A stretch of 12,812 nucleotides of DNA from Rikenellaceae bacterium (GTDB taxonomy: Bacteria > Bacteroidota > Bacteroidia > Bacteroidales > UBA932). The translations under genes were made by a program, and so were the position numbers. How positions within the stretch are numbered: position 1 is the stretch's first letter; every line of letters starts with the position of its first letter. The notes under the pieces were generated by a model, which was not told the origin of the DNA, did not search any database, and saw only the letters and a program-made list of their open reading frames with translations. Where the stretch lies: assembly GCA_900769145.1 (NCBI GenBank), contig CAAGFN010000218.1, positions 1-12,812 of the forward strand. Direction: 5' to 3'. This document shows, piece by piece, positions 1 through 6,746 of this stretch.

Positions 1-1030
1 AGACGATGATTTCCACAAGGTTATCCCGGTCAAGAAACAGTCCAGGATTGCTTCTACTCTGAAGGACTATGCTGACTGGTGTTCGATTATAGGCGTCAAC
101 GGAATCGGAACCCTGAACAGGGCTATTCTGGACGGCTATGCCTCAAGGTTGATAAACCTTTCGGAGGCCCAGCATGAGAGGAATTATGCCGCCATTGCCG
201 ACAGGATTTATGAGAAGAGGGGACAGGTCAAGATTGTCTTCATCGCAGGTCCTTCTTCAAGCGGAAAGACGTCCTCTTCTCTCCGTCTCGCCCTGCAGTG
301 CCGCGTACTCGGGCTGCAGCCTAAGGTCATTGAACTTGACAATTATTTCGTAGACAGGGAGCATACCCCGAAGGATAGCGACGGAAATTATGACTTCGAG
401 GCACTTGAGGCAATGAATCTGAAACTTCTCGGAGAGCAGCTCAATGACCTCCTCGCCGGCAAGGAAGTCGAACTTCCGAAGTTTGACTTCAAGGAGGGAA
501 GGGGTTACCCGTCAGGCAAGCGTATCTCGCTGGGAGAGAAGGAAATACTGATAATGGAAGGCATCCACGCCCTCAATCCTGAAATGGTCCCTGAAGTGGA
601 CAATTCCCGCATTTTCAGGGTTTACGCATCAGCTCTCACCTCCCTTAACGTGGACGAGAACAACAATATTTCCACTTCCGACAACCGACTTCTCCGCCGT
701 ATGGTCCGCGACAACAGGGTCAGGGGCATCACCCCGGAGGAGACCATTCTCCGCTGGCACAGCGTCAGGCGTGGTGAGAACAGGAACATTTTCCCGTTCC
801 AGGAGAATGCTGACGCCACATTCAACTCTGCGCTGATTTATGAGCTTCCGATGCTGAAATACTATGCCGAGCCGCTCCTGAGGCGCATTGCCCCGTCTTC
901 TCCGGCCTACACCGAGGCAGTCCGCCTGCTTAAATTCCTGGACTATATCGTGGCACTGTCACCGTCAGAAATCGACTGCATCCCGCCTACTTCGATAATG
1001 AGGGAGTTCATCGGCGGCCAGACGTTGTGA
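1..1030 (+). CDS. Nucleoside (uridine-type) kinase, 3' part
   Basis: The frame is open from base 2 to the TGA at 1028-1030 (342 visible residues), so the gene begins before the window. The P-loop GPSSSGKT lies at visible residues 83-90, followed by an ELDNYFVDR segment and an IMEGIHALN segment, the layout of uridine kinase/phosphoribulokinase P-loop kinases. Family knowledge: Bacteroidota carry a long form (about 550 residues) in which TGS/threonyl-tRNA-synthetase-like domains precede the kinase domain. The part seen here would be the linker plus kinase domain. Likely role is cytoplasmic phosphorylation of a nucleoside such as uridine (pyrimidine salvage); the exact substrate is inferred. A TTG at 149 has been considered as a start, but the reading frame continues upstream with plausible coding sequence (HKVIPVKKQSR...), so it is internal. 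The next gene, rubredoxin, follows after 46 nt. Confidence 0.85.
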   Translation, partial: DDDFHKVIPVKKQSRIASTLKDYADWCSIIGVNGIGTLNRAILDGYASRLINLSEAQHERNYAAIADRIYEKRGQVKIVFIAGPSSSGKTSSSLRLALQCRVLGLQPKVIELDNYFVDREHTPKDSDGNYDFEALEAMNLKLLGEQLNDLLAGKEVELPKFDFKEGRGYPSGKRISLGEKEILIMEGIHALNPEMVPEVDNSRIFRVYASALTSLNVDENNNISTSDNRLLRRMVRDNRVRGITPEETILRWHSVRRGENRNIFPFQENADATFNSALIYELPMLKYYAEPLLRRIAPSSPAYTEAVRLLKFLDYIVALSPSEIDCIPPTSIMREFIGGQTL

Positions 1031-1055
1031 TTATCCCGGAAATTATGTATTTTTG
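1024..1055 (+). promoter_or_regulatory. Bacteroidota promoter for rubredoxin
   Basis: A perfect -7 element TATTTTTG lies at 1048-1055. GTTG at 1024-1027 is a one-mismatch -33 element, with a 20-nt spacer. The -33 element sits at the very end of the kinase gene. The predicted transcript start, around 1061, leaves a leader of about 16 nt before the rubredoxin ATG. Confidence 0.6.
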
Positions 1056-1076
1056 AAACACTAAATTCTTATAGCA

Positions 1077-1238
1077 ATGAAAAAGTATGTTTGCAAAATC
1101 TGCGGGTACGAGTACGATCCTGCAGTCGGAGATCCGGACAACGGAATCGCTCCGGGAACCGCTTTCGAGGATATTCCTGAAGATTGGGCTTGCCCTCTCT
1201 GCGGAGTAGGCAAGGAGGATTTCGAGCCGGTTGAGTAA
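1077..1238 (+). CDS. Rubredoxin
   Basis: A 53-residue protein beginning MKKYVCKICGYEYDPAVG and ending at TAA 1236-1238. It has the two rubredoxin iron knuckles C6-x2-C9 (CKICGY) and C39-x2-C42 (CPLCGV), plus the conserved aromatic residues Y4, Y11, Y13, F30, W37 and F49. The stretch GDPDNGIAPGTAFEDIPEDWACP is the classic family core, and 53 residues is the usual length for a single-domain rubredoxin. It carries one Fe in a Cys4 site and acts as a cytoplasmic one-electron carrier, commonly in oxygen or peroxide detoxification in anaerobes. Its partner is not visible here. It has its own predicted promoter and faces the convergent tolC-like gene, with 23 nt between the stops. Confidence 0.97.
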   Translation: MKKYVCKICGYEYDPAVGDPDNGIAPGTAFEDIPEDWACPLCGVGKEDFEPVE

Positions 1239-1250
1239 GAGAACTTTCTG

Positions 1251-1262
1251 AAAGATATCTTT
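1251..1262. repeat. Perfect 12-bp palindrome at convergent stops
   Basis: AAAGATATCTTT reads the same on both strands and reaches the first base of the TAA of the minus-strand outer membrane gene. CTTTCTGAAAG (1244-1254) overlaps it as a second small inverted repeat. It lies in the 23-nt space between convergent genes. It is too A/T-rich, and lacks a T tract, to be called an intrinsic terminator with confidence. Confidence 0.4.
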
Positions 1263-2767
1263 TATCTCATCTCACCCTCGGCCTTCATGAGGTTTACATT
1301 GACCATCTGTGCCTCAATGCCGGCGTCGATGTATTCCGAGTGGGCCTGAAGCCAGGCGCTGTGAGCCGACAATGCTGTGTTGGTCGTCACGGCGCCGTTC
1401 TTTACGCCCGAAGCGGCCATCCGGACATTCTCCTCCGCATTGTCAAGATTGCTCTCTGCCATTGCCAGCTTTTCCAGGGCCTCCTCCATCTGCTTCTCCA
1501 GCTGGCTTACCTGGAGGGTTATCATTTCGCAGGCATCCTGATACTGGCTTCTGTAAAGTTCGGCCTCCGCCTTCGCCTTGCGGGTTTTCTGGGTGGCCTC
1601 CATCCCGTGGAAAATCGGCACCTTCACGGCTACTCCCGCACTGAAATTGCCGCCCCACTTGTTGCTGAATCCGTTGGAAGCGGAAGGATTCGTGAAAAGA
1701 TATCCCGCTGTCAATGCCACCTGGGGCATCATGTCGGCGCGGGCCACCCTTACTTTCTGGTCATAGATTTTCGATGCGAGGTCAAGGCTGCGGGTCTCCG
1801 GCCTGTCGGCCAGGATTTCGTCAATTTCCTTCCTTTCCCGCATCTCCGGGGCAGGGACATTTTCCGCATTTTCGTCCACGAGCATGATGTCGGAGTTGAG
1901 GTCCAGGCCTATTTCCTTGCAGAGCAGCATCTTGGCTATGGCGAGACCGTTCGTCGCCTTGGTTCTCATCATATTGGCCTCATTGACCTTCACCTTGATG
2001 GAGAGTTCGTCCGATTTAGTTGCCATTCCTGCCCTGACAGCGGCATCCACATCCTTCTGCATCCTGGCGAGCAGGTCCGCATAGTTCTCGGCCAGCCTTT
2101 TCTTCGCGGCGATTGACACTATCTGCCAATATGCCTGGTCAACTGTCGTAATCAGTTCCTGGTATTCCTGGTCATAGCTTGCCTGTGCCAGTTCCTCTGC
2201 GAGACGGGCTATTCGGTTGGCTGCCACTATTTTGCCTCCTGCGAACACGGGCTGCTGGAGGCTTACTCCTGCAATGAAAATATTATGGATATCAAGGTGG
2301 AAGGCATCGTCCAGTTCTGACCCGAGCTGGTTCAGGGCAGCGCTGATGTCTGTCTGACCCATTGCTCCCATCACTGTCTGCCAGAGAGGACTCTGCATAT
2401 ATTCCGCAGCAGCGGCAGGATTGGAGATGATGGCCTGCTGGAGACTTCCCATAAATTCATTCATTGAACCCTGGACAAGGTCGCCTGCATGTGTCAGTTT
2501 GCCGGACATGTCATCGCTGATGAGCGAAGCATTCTTTTCATTGAACATATAGGCTCCTGTACCGCTGATGTTAGGGTAGTAGTTGGCCCTGGCGATTTTC
2601 CTGTCGTATCCCGCCATTTCCACCTTGATGCGCTCCTGTTCAAGTTTGCGGTTGTTGTTCACTGCCATTTCACGGCACTCTTCAATATTGAGAATTTGTT
2701 GTCCTGAAGCAGCTCCAGGCAGGGCGAGGAGCATTAATGTGGCCAGAATCTTTTGCGTTATCGTCAT
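1262..2767 (-). CDS. TolC-family outer membrane efflux protein
   Basis: A 501-residue protein starting at the ATG at 2767. An in-frame TTG at 2788 would add seven residues, but it lies inside the predicted -7 promoter element, so the ATG is preferred. Residues 1-22 form a signal peptide (MTITQKILATLMLLALPG, then AASGQ). The mature part has the outer-membrane-efflux repeat architecture: LNIEECREMAVNNN near residue 26, ANYYPNISGTGAY at 61-73, GVSLQQPVFAGGK at 167-179, and the second-repeat equivalents ADMMPQVALTAGY and GVAVKVPIFHG, with long heptad-rich helices between. Family members form the trimeric outer-membrane channel of tripartite efflux pumps or type I secretion. No membrane-fusion or inner-membrane partner is in the window, so it is an orphan here. 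An enlarged segment of about 80 residues (79-158) lies where a short surface loop is expected. It is transcribed divergently from the AraC-type gene. Confidence 0.92.
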   Translation of the reverse strand: MTITQKILATLMLLALPGAASGQQILNIEECREMAVNNNRKLEQERIKVEMAGYDRKIARANYYPNISGTGAYMFNEKNASLISDDMSGKLTHAGDLVQGSMNEFMGSLQQAIISNPAAAAEYMQSPLWQTVMGAMGQTDISAALNQLGSELDDAFHLDIHNIFIAGVSLQQPVFAGGKIVAANRIARLAEELAQASYDQEYQELITTVDQAYWQIVSIAAKKRLAENYADLLARMQKDVDAAVRAGMATKSDELSIKVKVNEANMMRTKATNGLAIAKMLLCKEIGLDLNSDIMLVDENAENVPAPEMRERKEIDEILADRPETRSLDLASKIYDQKVRVARADMMPQVALTAGYLFTNPSASNGFSNKWGGNFSAGVAVKVPIFHGMEATQKTRKAKAEAELYRSQYQDACEMITLQVSQLEKQMEEALEKLAMAESNLDNAEENVRMAASGVKNGAVTTNTALSAHSAWLQAHSEYIDAGIEAQMVNVNLMKAEGEMR

Positions 2768-2785
2768 AATAAAATTCTTTTTTGT

Positions 2786-2812
2786 CAAAAATAAACTGCC
2801 CGATTGGGCAGT
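2786..2812 (-). promoter_or_regulatory. Promoter -7 element and operator-like palindrome of the tolC-like gene
   Basis: On the minus strand a perfect -7 element TATTTTTG occupies 2793-2786, giving a leader of about 13 nt to the ATG at 2767. One base upstream lies a perfect inverted repeat: ACTGCCC (2795-2801), loop GATT, GGGCAGT (2806-2812). It fills most of the space where the -33/-7 spacer should be. No good TTTG is seen at -33 (CAAA or AAAG instead), so the promoter may need an activator. The palindrome could equally be a repressor site. The regulator is unknown; the divergent AraC-type protein is one candidate. Confidence 0.55.
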
Positions 2813-2862
2813 CCTTTGCCCCAGTCTGCAAATTAATTGCCAAAAAGTATGTAGAAAACGCC

Positions 2863-2879
2863 TTGTTGTAGTACAATAA
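2863..2879. promoter_or_regulatory. Operator-like palindrome in the divergent region
   Basis: TTGTAGTACAA (2866-2876) is a perfect palindrome around a central G. It extends to 17 bp (2863-2879) with one G/T mismatch. It lies midway between the two divergent promoters and is a plausible regulator site; no experimental match is known to me. Confidence 0.35.
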
Positions 2880-2892
2880 TGCCAAATGATTG

Positions 2893-2906
2893 TCCTAAAA
2901 GTAGGA
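2893..2906. promoter_or_regulatory. Inverted repeat just upstream of the AraC-gene promoter
   Basis: TCCTA (2893-2897), loop AAAG, TAGGA (2902-2906) ends 10 nt upstream of the -33 element at 2917. That is a usual place for an activator site. The short arms mean chance occurrence cannot be excluded. Confidence 0.3.
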
Positions 2907-2916
2907 TTTTTGGAAG

Positions 2917-2948
2917 TTTGTAAATATTAAACGGTTTCATTATCTTTG
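2917..2948 (+). promoter_or_regulatory. Bacteroidota promoter of the araC/TonB-receptor operon
   Basis: TTTG at 2917-2920, a 20-nt spacer, and TATCTTTG at 2941-2948 match the Bacteroidota -33/-7 consensus without a mismatch. Transcription should start near 2954, leaving about 16 nt before the ATG at 2970. Confidence 0.8.
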
Positions 2949-2969
2949 TAATTGTAGTTTCGCATCGAT

Positions 2970-3881
2970 ATGGAAGAAGTTTTGCACAATATCAGTATCA
3001 AGAAATTCAGGAGCAGATTCCCGGACAGGCCCGGTGCGGCCCTGGGGGATGACCTGTTGATTGCCGACATGCGCTATGACAGGGCTCTGAGTGTTTTCAA
3101 GTATCCCTTCAGGTTCGACGGTTATATCATTATTTTCTGCTTTTCCGGCCGGTTCCAGCTGGAGGTCAATCTTGACTCTTTCCAGGTCGAGGCCAGTTCG
3201 CTGGTCCTGAATGTCCCGGGGAACATAATAAGGGTTTCCGCCGTGGACCCGGATGTGAAAAATCTGCGCTTCATAGTCGTGGCCATGTCCAAGAACTTCA
3301 TGTCCGGAATCCGGTTTGACTTCAACCGTCTTTTCAATGACAGCATGGCCCTGCTCGACTATCCTTGCATCAGGCTGGACCGCAGCGAGAGAAGGCTTTG
3401 CCGCCAGTATCTTGACCTTGCTTCAGTGCTTCTGGGCAGCGGACTTCCGAATAAGAGGGAGTCCATCGGGGCGCTTATTTCATCAATTTCCTACGTTCTC
3501 GGCTCCATCTGGACCACGAAACTTACTGCAGTGGAGCACAAGACCCAGCATGCCCCGTCGGCCAAGGCCAAGAATGTCTATGACCAGTTCCTCAGGCTTG
3601 TCACTGACTATCATACATCGGAGCGCAACATGAAATTCTACGCCGACAAGCTGTGTCTTACCCCGAAATATCTTTCAAAGCTGGTGAAGACCGTCAGCGG
3701 GCGTTCCGCTCCGGACTGGATAGATGCGTTCGTGGTGCTGGAGGCCAAGAATCTGCTGAAATATTCCGACCTGTCAATCAAGGAAATTGTGGGTAAGTTG
3801 AATTTCCCGAACCAGTCGGTTTTCTACAAATTCTTCAAGTCTCACACAGGCAAGACGCCAAGCCAGTATAGAAATGAATAG
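2970..3881 (+). CDS. AraC-family transcriptional regulator
   Basis: A 303-residue protein. The C-terminal third (about 203-303) is an AraC/XylS DNA-binding domain. The first helix-turn-helix is at about 221-245 (YADKLCLTPKYLSKLVK) and the second at about 268-292 (LSIKEIVGKLNFPNQSVFYK), followed by the signature end FFKSHTGKTPSQYR. The N-terminal part (about 45-110; YIIIFCFSGRFQLEV, SSLVLNVPG) resembles the cupin-like sensor half common in Bacteroidota AraC regulators; its ligand is unknown. The last 8 nt overlap the start of the TonB-receptor gene (ATGAATAG), indicating one transcript and translational coupling. Position suggests it controls its own operon and perhaps the divergent tolC-like gene; this is inferred. 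Confidence 0.93.
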   Translation: MEEVLHNISIKKFRSRFPDRPGAALGDDLLIADMRYDRALSVFKYPFRFDGYIIIFCFSGRFQLEVNLDSFQVEASSLVLNVPGNIIRVSAVDPDVKNLRFIVVAMSKNFMSGIRFDFNRLFNDSMALLDYPCIRLDRSERRLCRQYLDLASVLLGSGLPNKRESIGALISSISYVLGSIWTTKLTAVEHKTQHAPSAKAKNVYDQFLRLVTDYHTSERNMKFYADKLCLTPKYLSKLVKTVSGRSAPDWIDAFVVLEAKNLLKYSDLSIKEIVGKLNFPNQSVFYKFFKSHTGKTPSQYRNE

Positions 3882-3900
3882 CATCTTGGCGTCTATTGCC
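3849..3900 (+). promoter_or_regulatory. Hairpin presenting the receptor start codon in its loop
   Basis: GGCAAGACGCCAAG (3849-3862) pairs with CTTGGCGTC (3885-3893) and TTGCC (3896-3900). This gives 14 base pairs with a 2-nt bulge (3894-3895). The 22-nt loop (3863-3884) contains both the receptor ATG (3874-3876) and the AraC-gene TAG (3879-3881). In mRNA the 5' arm lies in the AraC coding sequence and the 3' arm in receptor codons 4-9. A ribosome finishing the AraC gene would open the stem, which suits translational coupling. Function is inferred. Confidence 0.5.
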
Positions 3901-6099
3901 GCATTGCTTTTGGCGGTTGCGGGACATCCTAAAGATACTATCGCGGAAGTCGTGGTGGTTTCCTCCGTAAAGCAGAGTTTGAAGATTCCTGAAGTGGCTT
4001 CCCCGGTGACATCTGTCACTTTGTCCGGTATTGAGGACAAGGGCATTTCCGCCCCGAGGGATTTGTCCGCCATTGTCCCGGGCCTTCATATCCCGGATTA
4101 CGGGTCGGCGATGACGTCTTCCATTTACATGCGCGGCCTGGGGTCACGAATTGACAATCCTGTAGTGTCCCTGTATGTCGATGACGTGCCTGTCCTGGAC
4201 AAGAACAATTATGACTTCCAATTCCTGGACGTGCGCCGGGCCGATATGTTCCGTGGACCTCAGGGCACATTGTACGGCAGGAATTCGATGGTAGGAATAC
4301 TGTCCGTGGAGACATTGGCCCCATCCGTGTACAAGGGTATCCGTGGCGGTGTGGAGTACGGTTCTGCCAATACTGTTGCGGCAAGGGTGTCAATGTACAG
4401 GGGCCGTTCCGGCACTTCCGTGGCCTACAGGCATTCCGACGGGTTCTATGTCAATGATTATGACGGGCGGGACTGCGACAAGTCGGACGCCCTTTATCTG
4501 AGAGTGCGCTGTGAGCTGGACAATGCCAAAGTCAAGATGGACAATCATTTCGCCCTCTCCCTCCATAAGCAGGGCGGATATCCGTACAGGCTGTGGCAGG
4601 ATGGCGTCCTCCTGCCTGTAAATTACAATGACGACTGCGGATACCGCCGGCTGAGTTTCACGGACGGCTTCAGGGCCGAGATCAGAAAGCCGCATTGGAA
4701 AATGAACTCGGTCACGAGCCTCCAGCTTCTTTTTGACTCGATGGACCTGGACCAAGACTTCACTCCGAAATCGATGTTTACATTGACCCAGACCCAGAGA
4801 CAGTATGCTGTAACCCAGGAACTTATCTTCAGGCCTGAGTCCAAGCCGGAATGGTGGGACAGCCAGACGGGCTTCTTCTGCTTCGCCAAGTACAATGACA
4901 TGAGCGCCCCGGTCCGCTTCCTTGGGGACGGCATAGATGAACTCATTCTTGGCAATGCCAATGCAAATATCCCGGAGGCGTTCGGGACGCTAGATATCAT
5001 TGAGGATAAATTCCCGATAAAAAGCGATTTCGGCATATTCACTTACAATGCTGCATTTTACCACGAGTCCTATTTCCGTCTCGGGCGCTGGCTTCTCACG
5101 GCCGGGCTGAGGATTGACCACGAGGGAAATTTCATGGATTATAACAGCAGGGCGGACGTGAATTTCATCCTTTCCCCGTCAATGAAGGAGCCTTATCTTC
5201 TCCAGACAAGATATGCGGGTGACATTTCCAATTTCTATTTCCAGGTACTTCCGAAGATTTCCGCATTGTACCGCATCGGGGATGATGGAGACAAATTGAG
5301 CGGACAGGTATATGCCAATGTGTCAAAGGGTTACAAGTCCGGTGGCTTCAATACGCAGATATTCTCGGACATTCTCCAGAATAAGATGATGACGGATATG
5401 ATGGGAGCCCTCGGCGTGCATCTTGACTCGGAGGGCGATGACCCTGAGGCGAGGAATACTACCTACAAGCCCGAAACATGTATGAATTATGAAGTCGGAG
5501 GGCGTCTGGCTTTTTCAGGCGGTGGTCACAGATTGACAGCCGGGGTGTCAGCCTTCTACCTGCGTTGCAGGAACCAGCAGATTACGGTATTTCCTCCAGG
5601 CAAGGGAACCGGGAGAATGATGGCCAATGCTGGCCGTTCCAGAAGCTGCGGAGTGGAGGCCGAACTTTCCTGGGCCTGGAAGGGGCTGTCCGTACAGGCT
5701 TCCGGCAGCATTCTCAACGCTGTCTTCAAGGAATACAATGACGGGCGAAATGATTACTCTGGCAATGTCATCCCGTATTCCCCGTCGTCCACGCTGTTTG
5801 CCCTGGCAGCCTATTCTTTTGTGTTCGGCCATCCGTTTTTCCGGAATCTGGAGGTTTCGGCCGATGTGGCGGGAACCGGAAAAATCGTCTGGGACGAGGC
5901 AGGGGAGTTCAGCCAGGACCCGTATTACATTCTCGGGGCAGGACTGAGGCTTGGCCTTCCGCATTCTTCCGTGTACCTGCGGGGTGCCAATCTGACAGGG
6001 ACGGAATATGACACATTTTATTTCAAGTCGGTGGGCAACAGTTTCTTCCAGCGGGGGAAGCCGTTCAGGGTCACCATCGGGGTGGATTTTGAATTTTAA
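3874..6099 (+). CDS. TonB-dependent outer membrane receptor
   Basis: A 741-residue protein with a short N-terminal signal (MNSILASIAALLLAVAG), then a TonB-box-like stretch EVVVVSS at 25-31. The plug domain spans about 38-147, with PRDLSAIVPGLHI, YMRGLGSR, VSLYVDDVPV and the signature ADMFRGPQGTLYGRNSMVG near 123-141. The rest is a 22-strand-type barrel, including KGYKSGGFN and the C-terminal RVTIGVDFEF, which ends in Phe as outer-membrane proteins do. It lacks the N-terminal carboxypeptidase-regulatory-like domain of SusC proteins, and no SusD gene follows. It therefore resembles siderophore/cobalamin/metal-type receptors rather than a polysaccharide-utilisation SusC. Substrate unknown. The upstream AraC gene overlaps by 8 nt, and a lipoprotein gene follows after 13 nt. 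Confidence 0.92.
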   Translation: MNSILASIAALLLAVAGHPKDTIAEVVVVSSVKQSLKIPEVASPVTSVTLSGIEDKGISAPRDLSAIVPGLHIPDYGSAMTSSIYMRGLGSRIDNPVVSLYVDDVPVLDKNNYDFQFLDVRRADMFRGPQGTLYGRNSMVGILSVETLAPSVYKGIRGGVEYGSANTVAARVSMYRGRSGTSVAYRHSDGFYVNDYDGRDCDKSDALYLRVRCELDNAKVKMDNHFALSLHKQGGYPYRLWQDGVLLPVNYNDDCGYRRLSFTDGFRAEIRKPHWKMNSVTSLQLLFDSMDLDQDFTPKSMFTLTQTQRQYAVTQELIFRPESKPEWWDSQTGFFCFAKYNDMSAPVRFLGDGIDELILGNANANIPEAFGTLDIIEDKFPIKSDFGIFTYNAAFYHESYFRLGRWLLTAGLRIDHEGNFMDYNSRADVNFILSPSMKEPYLLQTRYAGDISNFYFQVLPKISALYRIGDDGDKLSGQVYANVSKGYKSGGFNTQIFSDILQNKMMTDMMGALGVHLDSEGDDPEARNTTYKPETCMNYEVGGRLAFSGGGHRLTAGVSAFYLRCRNQQITVFPPGKGTGRMMANAGRSRSCGVEAELSWAWKGLSVQASGSILNAVFKEYNDGRNDYSGNVIPYSPSSTLFALAAYSFVFGHPFFRNLEVSADVAGTGKIVWDEAGEFSQDPYYILGAGLRLGLPHSSVYLRGANLTGTEYDTFYFKSVGNSFFQRGKPFRVTIGVDFEF

Positions 6100-6112
6100 C
6101 TTAATTAATGAT

Positions 6113-6571
6113 ATGATGAAAAAATTGATTGCTTTGGCGGCCTTTGCCGCAATGTTCTCGACAGGTTGTGAGACTATTGAAAAACTTAAGACTGCAAGTG
6201 ATGCGGGCTATGTCGGGACAATGACTGTCCTTTTTCAGGGTTCCGAAGTGCAGTCTGACAATGTGAAAATTGATGTGGTATATGGCGAAGGCGGAACGCT
6301 CACCCTAAAGTTCAACCAGGTGAAGTTCGTGCCTCAGATGCCGATCTCGCTTGATGTGAATGTCGCCGGCGTGCCTTATCAGATGAGTGACGGCATCGTG
6401 TCATTCTCCGGTACGGACATAGTACCGACCTATGGTCTCGTCAATACTGAGATGCCGGACTATACGGTGACGAACCTGACAGGGACGATTTCGGACGACG
6501 TTCTCGATTTTACCCTCAATTTCGGTTCCATCCCTACATCCTATACGGGAAGCAAGTTGCTTCCGGAGTAA
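6113..6571 (+). CDS. Small exported lipoprotein, calycin-like beta-barrel suspected
   Basis: A 152-residue protein. The start is taken at the ATG-ATG pair at 6113/6116, which opens a normal signal sequence (MMKKLIALAAFAAMFSTGC). The frame runs further upstream, but only inside the receptor gene. Cys19 follows a loose lipobox (FSTGC), so lipidation is likely but not ideal. The mature part is strand-rich, with repeated GTMTVLF, VKIDVVY, TLTLKFNQV and LTGTISDD segments. This recalls the calycin-like/lipocalin-type lipoproteins of Bacteroidales; the assignment is by impression only. It lies 13 nt after the TonB receptor on the same strand, so it may be the surface or periplasmic partner of that receptor, for example a ligand-binding protein. 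No catalytic motif was seen. Confidence 0.75.
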   Translation: MMKKLIALAAFAAMFSTGCETIEKLKTASDAGYVGTMTVLFQGSEVQSDNVKIDVVYGEGGTLTLKFNQVKFVPQMPISLDVNVAGVPYQMSDGIVSFSGTDIVPTYGLVNTEMPDYTVTNLTGTISDDVLDFTLNFGSIPTSYTGSKLLPE

Positions 6572-6572
6572 T

Positions 6573-6605
6573 AGTTTCCCATATTTCGGGAAATTTTCGA
6601 CTTTT
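6573..6605 (+). terminator. Intrinsic terminator after the receptor operon
   Basis: TTTCCC (6575-6580) and GGGAAA (6588-6593) form a stem with a 7-nt loop, extendable by one G-T and one A-T pair. It is followed by TTTTCGACTTTT. It starts 2 nt after the lipoprotein stop codon and would close the 2970-6571 operon. Confidence 0.55.
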
Positions 6606-6746
6606 GCGGCCACAATAATTGTAGATTGCCTTCCGATTCACGAAAATAATGGCTAACTTGCAGAATGTTGGGCTTGGACATTCAACCACATTCCCAGGTC
6701 CGCGAAACAGAAGGAATTGTGTTCCTATAACTAAACTAACAACTAA

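Noticed and set aside
149..151. TTG as start of the nucleoside kinase
   Set aside because: The frame is open to the window edge with coding-like sequence, and the family has a long N-terminal part, so this is an internal Leu codon.
1340..2116. 258-codon open frame antisense to the TolC-like gene
   Set aside because: It lies wholly opposite a clear gene, gives no recognisable protein, and long antisense frames are expected in GC-rich codon usage.
2768..2788. Upstream TTG start that would lengthen the TolC-like protein by seven residues
   Set aside because: The TTG overlaps the predicted -7 promoter element (2786-2793). The ATG at 2767 directly opens a good signal peptide.
3874..6099. SusC-type receptor of a polysaccharide-utilisation locus
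   Set aside because: There is no N-terminal carboxypeptidase-regulatory-like domain, no SusD downstream and no glycoside hydrolase nearby.
6008..6112. N-terminal extension of the small lipoprotein
   Set aside because: It lies inside the receptor gene in another frame. The signal peptide begins at 6113.
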